A DNA stretch of 7,354 nt from Anaerolineaceae bacterium (GCA_022181005.1 BQMV01000150.1:1-7354), one strand, 5' to 3'; shown: positions 1-7,300, counted from the first letter of the stretch. Numbers and translations are program-made. The notes: a model not told the origin generated them from the sequence alone.

Positions 1-3
1 CAA

Positions 4-504
4 ATGCGTAATCTTATCGCGATCCCGATCATTATTTTGACTGTAATATTGCAGTCTGCTATCGTGAGCCGGTTGCAGTTGCTGGATGGCTCGGCTGATT
101 TGTCGTTGGTCGTTCTGGCGGCATGGGCTTTGCAGGATGGCGTGGAGACGGCGTGGCACTGGGCGTTGGCGTTCGGGTTGCTGGTCGGGTTTGTCTCGGC
201 GCTTCCCTTTTTCGTTCCCGTGGTCGGTTATCTTTTCATCGCGCTGCTTGCGCGCGGACTTCAGGCGCGCGTCTGGCAGATTCCATTGCTTGCGATGTTG
301 TCGGTATGTTTAATTGGAACGGCGTTCTTTCATGCGATTTCATTGGGCGCATTAAAAACCCTAGACGCTCCTCTGGAGATTTCTAACGCCTTAGGATGGA
401 TTACGCTGCCGAGTATGTTGTTGAACTCTCTTCTTGCTATTCCAGTTTTTACTATGATGCGCGATCTGGCGCGCTGGGTGCATCCGCCGTTGGAGTCTGA
501 ATGA
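4..504 (+). CDS. mreD: Rod shape-determining membrane protein MreD
   Basis: MreD is a small integral membrane protein of the elongasome, which works with MreB and MreC to organise lateral peptidoglycan synthesis. The 166-residue product is almost entirely hydrophobic, with about five likely membrane segments (roughly residues 3-21, 32-45, 52-86 as one or two spans, 92-118 and 132-152). It ends in a short charged tail, as usual for MreD, and the length is normal for the family (about 160-180). MreD is poorly conserved in sequence, so the call rests on the profile plus position directly before the PBP2 gene, where mreD normally sits after mreB and mreC. The ATG lies only three bases inside the window, so its ribosome site cannot be seen; the N-terminus, which goes almost at once into a membrane segment, looks complete. 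The stop overlaps the start of the next gene as ATGA, implying translational coupling. Confidence 0.85.
   Translation: MRNLIAIPIIILTVILQSAIVSRLQLLDGSADLSLVVLAAWALQDGVETAWHWALAFGLLVGFVSALPFFVPVVGYLFIALLARGLQARVWQIPLLAMLSVCLIGTAFFHAISLGALKTLDAPLEISNALGWITLPSMLLNSLLAIPVFTMMRDLARWVHPPLESE
492..495 (+). promoter_or_regulatory. Ribosome binding site of mrdA
   Basis: GGAG lies inside the last codons of mreD, five bases before the overlapping ATGA. It supports the chosen mrdA start and coupled translation from mreD. Confidence 0.6.
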
Positions 505-2777
505 GCGTTCCAAATCAGAAACATCAAACAGGGCGATGGCGTACATGGCTGGTCTATGCCGTAGTTGTCGCTGTGGCTGGCAGTATGCTGTTCCGTCTGG
601 GCTCTCTACAGCTTGTCGAAAGCCCGAGTTGGGTCGCGCAGGCGGTAGAGAACTACCGGTCTGAGGTCAGCGAACCTGCGCCGCGCGGAATTATCTACGA
701 TCGCAATGGATACATTCTGGCGCGCAATATTGCATCGTATAACATTGTGATCACGCCCGCATATCTGCCGGATGACGATGCTGATATTCAGCATATCTAC
801 CGCGAAATCTCGCAATTGACTGGGACGCCTGCCGGCGGGCCGGTGACTGAAGAGTCGCTTGAAAATGCGAAACTATTTGCGGCTTGCGCGCCCGGTCCGA
901 GCATTGCAGACATGGTTGCGCTTGGCGATTCGCTGGCTCCGTTCACTCCGGTGAAGATTGTTTGTAATATTGGCGCGGAACTGGCGCGCGCGATTCGCGA
1001 ACGGTCGGTGGACTGGCCGGGCGTGGCAGTGGAGATTGAGCCGGTGCGCGACTATCCCACTGGCTCGCTGACGGCGAATGTTGTCGGCTTTCTGGGTCCG
1101 ATTCCCGCTTCGCTGAAAGATACGTATGAGGAGAAGGGGTATATTGCCAACCGCGATAAGATCGGCTATGCCGGTATCGAAACTTCGATGGACGATGTTT
1201 TGATGGGACGCAATGGGTTGCGCGTTGTTCAGGTGGATGTGGCGGGCGAAGAGTTGCGCAACCTTGAGCCGCCGCTCGAACCTCGTTCGGGACTCAACAT
1301 CGTAACCACGATAGATACGCGGCTGCAACAAGTGACTGAAGCCACGCTTAAGGACGAGATTGACATTTGGAACGATTGGTTTAATGAACTTCGCATTTCA
1401 AGCGGGGTTGTGATCGCTATGAATCCTAAGACGGGCGAAGTGCTTGCGATGGTTTCTTACCCGTCGTATGAAAATAACCGTTTTGCCCGTTTTATCCCCA
1501 GTTATTACTATGATCAGTTGGCGCAAGACCCGCGTCATCCGCTTGTGAACAACGCGATCTCGGCGGAGTTGGCGCCCGGTTCGACATTTAAACTTTCGAC
1601 GGCAACCGGCGCGATCAACGAAGGCGTGATCAAGCTGGGTCAAATTGTGCAGACGCCCGGTCGTCTGTTGCTATGCGAGCAGTTCTCGCCAAACGATCCG
1701 TGTATCGAAGGGCGAAATATGCGCCCATTTGTAGATTGGGTGTACGAACGCGATGGCGTTATCAACGAAGCCGGCTTTGGCTCGCTGGATTTTTTACACT
1801 GTATTGCCTATTCGAGCAACGTATGCTTTTACAAATTGGGCGGCGGCTATAAAGATGAAATCGCCGAAGGACTGGGCATCTTCCGCTTGGGCGAATATGC
1901 GCACGCGCTTGGGTACGGAGCGCGTTCCGGTATTCAACTTCCGGGCGAGGAAGACGGCTTGGTGCCTTCTCCGCAATGGAAACGCATTAACACAGGAGAG
2001 AATTGGTCTACTGGCGACACCTATATTGCCAGCGTGGGGCAGGGCTATGTGCTCAGCACTCCCTTGCAAGTGTTGATGTCTGGAGCGATGGTCGCTAATT
2101 ATGGAAAGTTAATGCAGCCGACCGTAATTCGCGAAATACAAGACGACGAAGGACGCGTTATTCCCGTCTGGTTCGATCCGAATACATTCAGCTTGTATAG
2201 GGCTTACGATCTAGCCGGCGAAGACGGCAGAATGGGGCGCGTTTGGGTCAATCTGGCTGATGAGACTGAGACCTATTCTTTGCCGCCGCCGGATAGCTAT
2301 CAGATATCGCCGTTCACGCCCACAATGAAATGGGACGCGACCGTCGAACCGTTGATTCGAGAATGGAGTTGCGATGCAGGCTATTGCGACCCGACCGGCA
2401 ACGTCAAGACGATTCAGCCATCTTCGATTGAAGCGGTGCGGAATGGCACGCGGCTGGCTGTGACTTCGAATCCGCTGGGCACATTGTATAGAGTTTTTAA
2501 CGAACTCTTCCCGTTGCCGGTGGCGGCGGCTGGCAAGACTGGCACAGCCGAATACTGCGACGATGTGGCGCGCGCCTTACAAAAGTGCGATTTTGGCAAA
2601 TGGCCCACGCACGCATGGACGCTGGCGTACGCGCCCTTTGAAGACCCCGAGATCGCTGTGCTGGCTTTTGCTTATAACGGCGGCGAAGGCGGCTCTGTCG
2701 CCGCTCCGATTGTGGCGCGCGTGATGCAGGCGTACTTTGAACTGAAAGCCATTGATTTAGCGCAGGGCGGCGAATAG
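501..2777 (+). CDS. mrdA: Penicillin-binding protein 2 (elongasome D,D-transpeptidase)
   Basis: This class B penicillin-binding protein cross-links new peptidoglycan outside the membrane and partners RodA in elongation. A short cytoplasmic start is followed by one membrane anchor (about residues 16-38). The dimerisation/pedestal domain follows, with the conserved R62-G63-I64-I65-Y66-D67-R68 motif. The transpeptidase domain spans about residues 300-745. All three active-site motifs are present: S361-T-F-K364 with the catalytic serine, S438-S-N440, and K679-T-G681. At 758 residues it is longer than most PBP2 proteins (about 600-700), mainly because of an extra segment of about 80 residues (roughly 557-637) between the second and third motifs. 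It has ten cysteines, all beyond the anchor, in five close pairs. The ATG overlaps the mreD stop and is preceded by GGAG five bases upstream, so the start is secure. FtsI-type PBP3 is the alternative, but neighbours mreD and rodA favour PBP2. Confidence 0.93.
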   Translation: MSVPNQKHQTGRWRTWLVYAVVVAVAGSMLFRLGSLQLVESPSWVAQAVENYRSEVSEPAPRGIIYDRNGYILARNIASYNIVITPAYLPDDDADIQHIYREISQLTGTPAGGPVTEESLENAKLFAACAPGPSIADMVALGDSLAPFTPVKIVCNIGAELARAIRERSVDWPGVAVEIEPVRDYPTGSLTANVVGFLGPIPASLKDTYEEKGYIANRDKIGYAGIETSMDDVLMGRNGLRVVQVDVAGEELRNLEPPLEPRSGLNIVTTIDTRLQQVTEATLKDEIDIWNDWFNELRISSGVVIAMNPKTGEVLAMVSYPSYENNRFARFIPSYYYDQLAQDPRHPLVNNAISAELAPGSTFKLSTATGAINEGVIKLGQIVQTPGRLLLCEQFSPNDPCIEGRNMRPFVDWVYERDGVINEAGFGSLDFLHCIAYSSNVCFYKLGGGYKDEIAEGLGIFRLGEYAHALGYGARSGIQLPGEEDGLVPSPQWKRINTGENWSTGDTYIASVGQGYVLSTPLQVLMSGAMVANYGKLMQPTVIREIQDDEGRVIPVWFDPNTFSLYRAYDLAGEDGRMGRVWVNLADETETYSLPPPDSYQISPFTPTMKWDATVEPLIREWSCDAGYCDPTGNVKTIQPSSIEAVRNGTRLAVTSNPLGTLYRVFNELFPLPVAAAGKTGTAEYCDDVARALQKCDFGKWPTHAWTLAYAPFEDPEIAVLAFAYNGGEGGSVAAPIVARVMQAYFELKAIDLAQGGE

Positions 2778-2796
2778 AGAGCCACTGAGAACTTCA

Positions 2797-2805
2797 TGCT
2801 ATAAT
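2797..2805 (+). promoter_or_regulatory. Extended -10 promoter for minCDE(-rodA-gltX)
   Basis: The sequence TGCTATAAT in the 44-base gap after mrdA is a consensus extended -10 element (TGn plus TATAAT) for the main sigma factor. No good -35 hexamer is present at 16-18 bases spacing (the position reads GAGAGC), which is acceptable for extended -10 promoters. Initiation about seven bases downstream, near the purines at 2812-2813, would leave a leader of only about 10 bases before the minC ATG. This suggests that the min genes can be transcribed apart from the mre/mrdA part of the cluster. The start site is a prediction. Confidence 0.6.
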
Positions 2806-2821
2806 CGCGCCAGTTGTATAC

Positions 2822-3511
2822 ATGGAAGAGACAAGAGCGTTAGTTCAGATTAAAGGTTTGCGCGACGGCTTGTTGGCTTCGCTCGACGACGCTTCGTGGG
2901 AAGAACAGCGCGCCGCCTTGCTTGCTCAGGTGGACGACAACCCAGCCTTCTTCCACGGCGCGCGCCTTGCGCTTGAAGTCGCTTCGCAAATTCTACACGT
3001 TAATGAGTTAGTGGAACTGCGCGATCAACTTTCCGAACGCAATATCTTCCTCTGGGCGGTAATCGGCGAATCGCCTACCACCGAGCAGACAGCGCAACTA
3101 TTGGGGCTTGCCACGCGGATCTCGAAGCCGCGACCCGAAGAAATGCGGCAAGTTCGCGTGGAAAACCTAGGCGAAGAGACTGCGCTATTCTTAAATCGGA
3201 CGTTGCGCTCAGGCACACGAGTCGAATTCTCGGGGCATGTGATCGTTTTAGGCGATGTCAACCCGGGCGCGGAGATTGTTGCGGAAGGAAATGTCCTTGT
3301 CTGGGGCAAATTGCGCGGAGCGGTTCACGCCGGCTCGAACGGCGATACAACAGCCGTCGTTTGCGCGCTTGATCTATCGCCCACGCGGTTGCAAATTGCC
3401 GGCGAGACGACGATGCCCTCGCTTGACTCGCAGCGAACGCCCAACCCTGAGACGGCGCGCATCAACGAACACGGGAAATTACAATCTGAGACCTGGTCTC
3501 CTGACCGCTAA
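2822..3511 (+). CDS. minC: Septum site-determining protein MinC
   Basis: MinC is the division inhibitor that MinD recruits to the membrane; it antagonises FtsZ polymer assembly away from midcell. The 229-residue protein has the two usual parts. The N-terminal FtsZ-inhibiting domain covers about residues 5-105, and the C-terminal beta-helix domain covers about 115-195. The second domain shows the family signature: R129-S-G131, then G144-D-V-N-P-G-A, then G162-K-L-R-G166, H169-A-G171 and a closing Q191-I-A-G194. Its MinD-binding surface, which includes the RSG turn, is therefore intact. The tail (about 195-229) is polar. Length is normal. There is no Shine-Dalgarno sequence before the ATG and no earlier in-frame start between it and the -10 element at 2800-2805, so translation probably starts on a near-leaderless mRNA. 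minD follows after 19 bases. Confidence 0.94.
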   Translation: MEETRALVQIKGLRDGLLASLDDASWEEQRAALLAQVDDNPAFFHGARLALEVASQILHVNELVELRDQLSERNIFLWAVIGESPTTEQTAQLLGLATRISKPRPEEMRQVRVENLGEETALFLNRTLRSGTRVEFSGHVIVLGDVNPGAEIVAEGNVLVWGKLRGAVHAGSNGDTTAVVCALDLSPTRLQIAGETTMPSLDSQRTPNPETARINEHGKLQSETWSPDR

Positions 3512-3530
3512 TCTATATCAGGACTATTGA

Positions 3531-4328
3531 ATGGCCGCTAAAGTTATCACAATTACATCGGGGAAAGGCGGAGTTGGAAAGACGACCGCCGTCGCTAATC
3601 TTGCTGTTGCGCTTGCATTGGAAGGCTCAAAGGTCGTTTGCATTGACGGCGATATCGGCTTGCGGAATCTCGATGTTATCTTGGGGCTCGAGAATCGAAT
3701 CGTGTACGACATCGTTGATGTGATCGAAGGGCGCTGTCGCTTAAAGCAAGCAATGATTCGCGATAAGAAACTCCCTGAGTTGTATTTAATCCCCGCCGCA
3801 CAAACGCGCGATAAAAATGCGATCTCTGCCAGCGAAATGATCCGCTTGGTAAAAGATTTGCGCTCGGAGTGCGATTTCGTGTTGATCGATTCGCCGGCTG
3901 GCATTGAGCGCGGGTTCCGCAATGCGATCGCGGGAGCGGATCGCGTGCTTGTGGTGACCAACCCGGAAATCAGCGCAGTGCGCGACGCAGATCGCGTCAT
4001 CGGCATTCTCGAATCGGAAGAGAAGGGACCCGCAGCGTTGATTCTCAACCGATTAAATCCGACGTTAGTCAAAAGCAAAGATATGCTTTCGCCCGAAGAT
4101 GTGCTTGATTTGCTCGCGATTGAATTGATTGGCATTGTGCCTGAAGACGAGAATGTGATCATCGCTTCGAATCGCGGCGCGCCAGTGGCGTACGAACCGA
4201 AGAGCAGGGCGGGGCAGGCGTTCCGCAATATCGCTAAACGCCTGCGAGGCGAGACTGTTCCCTTCCTTGATCTTGACGCGCAAAGCGGCTTGTGGAATCG
4301 TCTGCAGCGTTTGACGGGGAGGAAGTAA
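3531..4328 (+). CDS. minD: Septum site-determining ATPase MinD
   Basis: MinD is a membrane-binding ATPase of the ParA/MinD (deviant Walker A) family. It dimerises with ATP on the membrane, recruits MinC, and is released when MinE triggers hydrolysis. The deviant P-loop is at G11-K12-G-G-V-G-K17-T-T19 with the signature lysine K12. The next conserved block is D39-G-D41-I-G-L-R-N-L-D48, in which D41 matches the catalytic aspartate region. Walker B is D120-S-P-A-G124. The last 14 residues (about 252-265, ending with R-L-Q-R-L-T-G-R-K) form a short amphipathic basic helix, the expected membrane-targeting sequence. The length of 265 is typical. A modest AGGA lies seven bases before the ATG. The stop is one base from minE. 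Soj/ParA is excluded by the MinD-specific motifs, the C-terminal helix and the flanking minC and minE. Confidence 0.97.
   Translation: MAAKVITITSGKGGVGKTTAVANLAVALALEGSKVVCIDGDIGLRNLDVILGLENRIVYDIVDVIEGRCRLKQAMIRDKKLPELYLIPAAQTRDKNAISASEMIRLVKDLRSECDFVLIDSPAGIERGFRNAIAGADRVLVVTNPEISAVRDADRVIGILESEEKGPAALILNRLNPTLVKSKDMLSPEDVLDLLAIELIGIVPEDENVIIASNRGAPVAYEPKSRAGQAFRNIAKRLRGETVPFLDLDAQSGLWNRLQRLTGRK
4318..4322 (+). promoter_or_regulatory. Strong ribosome binding site of minE
   Basis: GGAGG, seven bases before the minE ATG and inside the last codons of minD, is the best Shine-Dalgarno match in the window. It fits high, coupled translation of minE relative to minD. Confidence 0.65.
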
Positions 4329-4329
4329 T

Positions 4330-4602
4330 ATGAACTTCTTTGATCGCTTGTTTGGAAATAAAGCCAGCGCCAACAGCGCCAAAGAACGCTTGCAGCTTGT
4401 GCTGGTGCACGATCGCACCGACTTGACCCCGGCGGAGTTCGATTCGCTCCGGGACGATCTTATCGCTGTCATTAGTCGTCATGTTGATGTGGATGAACAA
4501 GCCATACAGATCGGCGTCGAACACGATGGACGCTCGCAGCGACTGGTGGCGGACATTCCGTTAAAGCCTACGCGACGGAAGAAGACGCGCAAGACAAGGT
4601 AG
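4330..4602 (+). CDS. minE: Cell division topological specificity factor MinE
   Basis: MinE stimulates the MinD ATPase and strips MinCD from the membrane, producing pole-to-pole oscillation and leaving midcell free for FtsZ. The 90-residue protein starts with a short amphipathic membrane-targeting segment (M1-N-F-F-D-R-L-F8). The MinD-contacting stretch follows at about residues 15-30 with the conserved A17-K-E-R-L-Q22 core. The dimerising topological-specificity domain covers about 33-78, ending in the typical I-P-L. Length is normal (about 80-95). An oddity is the last 12 residues (79-90), eight of which are lysine or arginine; the E. coli protein ends in an acidic stretch instead. It lies one base after minD with a strong ribosome site. 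The call is very secure from both sequence pattern and context. Confidence 0.95.
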   Translation: MNFFDRLFGNKASANSAKERLQLVLVHDRTDLTPAEFDSLRDDLIAVISRHVDVDEQAIQIGVEHDGRSQRLVADIPLKPTRRKKTRKTR

Positions 4603-4653
4603 TGTATTGTTTTTGAGCGTGTAGAGCGGGTGCGCTTTGTAAGATTCCCACAT

Positions 4654-5781
4654 ATGTTACGCAATATTTCATGGCGATACTTCGACTTCTGGCTGCTGGG
4701 CGCGGTTGTGTTTGCCGTGGCTTTCGGCACGACGATGATTCGCTCCGCGGTGGCGGGCAACGAGGTTTTACTCCCGCTGGTCAACCGGCAAATCTACTTT
4801 GCGTTGGCGGGCATTATATTGATCTTCATTGTCGGCGCGATCGACTATCGCTACTGGATGGCTCTCCACCGTTTGATGTATATTGCGATCCTTATTGCCT
4901 TGTTGACGCTGACGGGCTTCGGTCAGACGGCGTTCGGCGCGCAACGTTGGTTTCAAGTCGGCGTGCTGTTTCTTCAACCGACGGAATTTGCAAAGATCGT
5001 CGCCATCCTTGTTTTAGCGCGCTATTTTCAAGCCACGCAAGACAGACCGCGCGATCTACGTTGGTTAATTGGCGCGGGGGCGTGGGCGTCTGGCATTATC
5101 TTGTTGATCTTGCTTCAGCCGAATTTGAGCAACGTAGTGGTGCTGAGCGTAATCTTAGGCGCATTGTTATGGTTCAATGGGCTGCAGGTTAAGCATGTGC
5201 TTGTTTTTGGCGCAATCGGTTCTCTTGTGTTCGCAAGCGTCGTGGTATTAACCTATTACAACATTCGCATTCCATTCATGCAAGAGTACCAGCAAGATCG
5301 CATTGCGAACTTTATTTTGCCCGATCCTAACGCGACTTTTGGCGCGACGTATAATGTTCAGCAGGCATTGATCGCGATCGGCTCCGGCGGAGCCCTTGGA
5401 CAGGGGTACGGTCACGGTACGCAGACGCAATTACGTTTTCTCAAAGTCCGTCATACCGACTTTATTTTTTCGGCGATTTCGGAGGAATTTGGCTTTGCCG
5501 GCGCTGCGCTGGCGCTTATAATCATCGTAGTTATCGCTTGGCGTTGTATGCGCGCGGCGCAAAAAGCGCGCGATGTCGCTGGGATGACGATTGCGTATGG
5601 CGTTGCAACGCTGATTTTCTTTCAAGGCATGGTCAATATTGGAGTAAACTTGAATATTGTGCCGGTCTCGGGGTTGCCGTTGCCTTTCTTTAGTTACGGC
5701 GGGAGCGGGTTGACTTCGTTAATGTTAAGCGTCGGACTCGTAGAGAGCGTCGCTATGCGGATCCGACAATTGGAATTTTAA
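4654..5781 (+). CDS. rodA: Elongasome peptidoglycan glycosyltransferase RodA (SEDS family)
   Basis: RodA is a polytopic SEDS protein that polymerises lipid II into glycan strands, with PBP2 as its transpeptidase partner. Numbering from the ATG (375 residues), the sequence has about ten hydrophobic segments. SEDS signatures are R98-W99 in the A-Q-R-W block, then Q108-P-T-E-F112 (often P-S-E-F). The H-T-D-F motif holds D269, which matches the essential aspartate of E. coli RodA (D262), and the C-terminal S347-Y-G-G-S-G352 follows a P-V-S-G-L-P-L-P loop. FtsW is the alternative; the gene's place in the mreD/mrdA cluster favours RodA. The start is uncertain. A GTG at 4630 would add eight residues, but neither start has a good ribosome site. 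The ATG is preferred because the N-terminus then leads quickly into the first membrane segment. gltX follows after 19 bases. Confidence 0.93.
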   Translation: MLRNISWRYFDFWLLGAVVFAVAFGTTMIRSAVAGNEVLLPLVNRQIYFALAGIILIFIVGAIDYRYWMALHRLMYIAILIALLTLTGFGQTAFGAQRWFQVGVLFLQPTEFAKIVAILVLARYFQATQDRPRDLRWLIGAGAWASGIILLILLQPNLSNVVVLSVILGALLWFNGLQVKHVLVFGAIGSLVFASVVVLTYYNIRIPFMQEYQQDRIANFILPDPNATFGATYNVQQALIAIGSGGALGQGYGHGTQTQLRFLKVRHTDFIFSAISEEFGFAGAALALIIIVVIAWRCMRAAQKARDVAGMTIAYGVATLIFFQGMVNIGVNLNIVPVSGLPLPFFSYGGSGLTSLMLSVGLVESVAMRIRQLEF

Positions 5782-5788
5782 GAATATC

Positions 5789-5794
5789 GGGAGA
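5789..5794 (+). promoter_or_regulatory. Ribosome binding site that fixes the TTG start of gltX
   Basis: GGGAGA lies six bases before the TTG codon at 5801. This is good Shine-Dalgarno spacing, whereas the first in-frame ATG at 5822 has no such site. It decides the start in favour of TTG. Confidence 0.65.
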
Positions 5795-5800
5795 TTCTAT

Positions 5801-7279
5801 TTGAAACCAGCACGCACGCGAATGGCGCCGTCGCCAACAGGACGATTCCACTTGGGGAGCGCCCGCACTGCCCTCTTTGATTATTTACTTGCGCGGCAAA
5901 CTGGCGGGCAGTTTATTTTGCGTCTTGAAGATACGGATCAAAAACGATTCGTGCCCGGTTCGGAAGAGGAGATTGTGCGCAGCCTCGACTGGCTGGGGAT
6001 TACGCCCGATGAAAGCCCGTTGCGCGGCGGAAAATTCGGACCTTATCGTCAGACAGAAAGACGCGAACTGTATCATCAGCGCGCGAACGAACTGGTTCAA
6101 AAAGGATGCGCTTATCCGTGTTTCTGTTCGCCTGAAAGACTCGAACGGTCGCGTAAAGAGCAGGAAGCGCGAAAGGTAGATCGCGTTCGCTATGACGGTT
6201 TATGCCGCGCACTCGATCCCGATGAAGCGGCGAGGCGAGTTGCGAGCGGGGAGAAATATGTGATTCGATTTAAGATGCCGCAAGAAGGCGCGACCGTCGC
6301 CCACGATCATTTGCGGGGAGATATTGTCACCGAGAATAAGTATCTTGACGATTGGATCATTATGAAGTCGGACGGACTTCCTACCTACCATCTCGCCGCA
6401 ATGGTGGATGATCATGAAATGGAGATCACGCATGTGCTGCGCGGTTCGGAATGGCTGGCGACCTTTCCATTGCATGTGAATATCGTTCGCGCTTTCGGGT
6501 GGGGCGAACCTGTGTGGGCGCATCTTTCGGTGTTCCTCAAGCCGAGCGGGAAAGGCAAGATGAGCAAACGCGAGTCGGCACAGGCATTGAAAGATGGACA
6601 TTCCATTTTTGTAGACGATCTAAAAGATTTGGGATACACGCCTGAAGGCGCGTTGAATTGGATCGCGTTGATGGGTTGGGGCGTCGCTGAAGACGATGTG
6701 ATGTCTCTCGACCAAATGATTGAGCGTTTTAATGTTGACACTTTGACTCCTTCGCCGGCGGCGATCAACTTTCAGCGTCTGGATTATTTCAATGGAGCGC
6801 ATATCCGTTTGTTGTCGAACGCCGATCTTGCGGCGCGCATTAAGCCATTTTTCGTCGCGGCGGGCTTGTCTGTTGAAGATGACATGCCGCTTAAAATTGT
6901 GCCGCTGATTCGCGAACGTCTCGTCACATTGGATGATTGTTTGGCGTTTGCCGGCTTTTTCTTCAAAGAAGACGTGTTGCCGAATCCGACGGATTTGATC
7001 GCAAAAGGACTTGAAGCGAAACAGTCGGCTGAGATTGCCGGAAAATGCATGGAAATTCTATCCGCATTGCCCGATCTATCGCACCAAAACGTTGAAGCGC
7101 CGATGCGCGCCTATGTAGAATCGTCCGGGCTAAGCGCGAATCAAATCTTCGGCGTGTTGCGCGTGGCGGTGACCGGGCAGAAGGTCAGCCCGCCGCTCTT
7201 TGAAAGCATGGAGATCATAGGACGCGAGAAATCCTTGAGGCGATTGCGAAACGCAATTGAAATTTTGGAACATTTATAA
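5801..7279 (+). CDS. gltX: Glutamyl-tRNA synthetase (GluRS)
   Basis: This cytoplasmic class I synthetase attaches glutamate to tRNA(Glu); in bacteria without GlnRS it also makes Glu-tRNA(Gln) for amidation. The Rossmann catalytic domain starts with A9-P-S-P-T-G14 and the HIGH-type motif H17-L-G-S20. The second signature is K253-M-S-K-R257, with the expected D-D-H-E-M block and G-S-E-W turn between them. An anticodon-binding helical region fills about residues 330-492. Length is typical (about 470-490). The zinc-site region has C107, C109 and C135, but A137 where the E. coli enzyme has its histidine ligand; an extra C103 is nearby. The TTG start is chosen because starting at the ATG (5822) would remove the strand before the A-P-S-P motif, and because of the ribosome site at 5789-5794. 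It sits 19 bases after rodA, so co-transcription is likely. Which tRNAs it accepts cannot be read from the sequence. Confidence 0.96.
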   Translation: MKPARTRMAPSPTGRFHLGSARTALFDYLLARQTGGQFILRLEDTDQKRFVPGSEEEIVRSLDWLGITPDESPLRGGKFGPYRQTERRELYHQRANELVQKGCAYPCFCSPERLERSRKEQEARKVDRVRYDGLCRALDPDEAARRVASGEKYVIRFKMPQEGATVAHDHLRGDIVTENKYLDDWIIMKSDGLPTYHLAAMVDDHEMEITHVLRGSEWLATFPLHVNIVRAFGWGEPVWAHLSVFLKPSGKGKMSKRESAQALKDGHSIFVDDLKDLGYTPEGALNWIALMGWGVAEDDVMSLDQMIERFNVDTLTPSPAAINFQRLDYFNGAHIRLLSNADLAARIKPFFVAAGLSVEDDMPLKIVPLIRERLVTLDDCLAFAGFFFKEDVLPNPTDLIAKGLEAKQSAEIAGKCMEILSALPDLSHQNVEAPMRAYVESSGLSANQIFGVLRVAVTGQKVSPPLFESMEIIGREKSLRRLRNAIEILEHL

Positions 7280-7291
7280 TTGGGCGTTTCC

Positions 7292-7300
7292 TGATATACT
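7292..7300 (+). promoter_or_regulatory. Candidate extended -10 promoter of the next gene
   Basis: TGATATACT fits an extended -10 (TGn then TATACT) just after gltX. Initiation near 7307 would give a leader of about 33 bases that contains the ribosome site at 7324-7330. No convincing -35 element is seen. This is the preferred candidate in this 60-base gap. Confidence 0.45.

Noticed and set aside
828..844. GC-rich near-palindrome around CCGGCGGGCCGG
   Set aside because: It sits within the mrdA coding frame, has no T tract and is explained by Ala/Gly/Pro codons.
873..1331. Minus-strand open frame of 152 codons opposite mrdA
   Set aside because: It is antisense to a well-supported PBP2 coding region and is arginine- and histidine-rich, as expected from reversed codons.
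1753..2076. Plus-strand open frame of 107 codons in another frame of mrdA
   Set aside because: It overlaps the part of PBP2 that encodes the S-S-N motif and downstream residues, and has no ribosome site or recognisable domain.
3524..4228. Minus-strand open frame of 234 codons opposite minD
   Set aside because: It is fully antisense to the unambiguous minD gene, with serine/arginine-rich low-complexity content typical of a reverse shadow and no recognisable motif.
5380..5394. Perfect inverted repeat (6-base arms, 3-base loop) that could be a terminator
   Set aside because: It lies inside rodA, encodes a conserved glycine-rich loop and has no following T tract.
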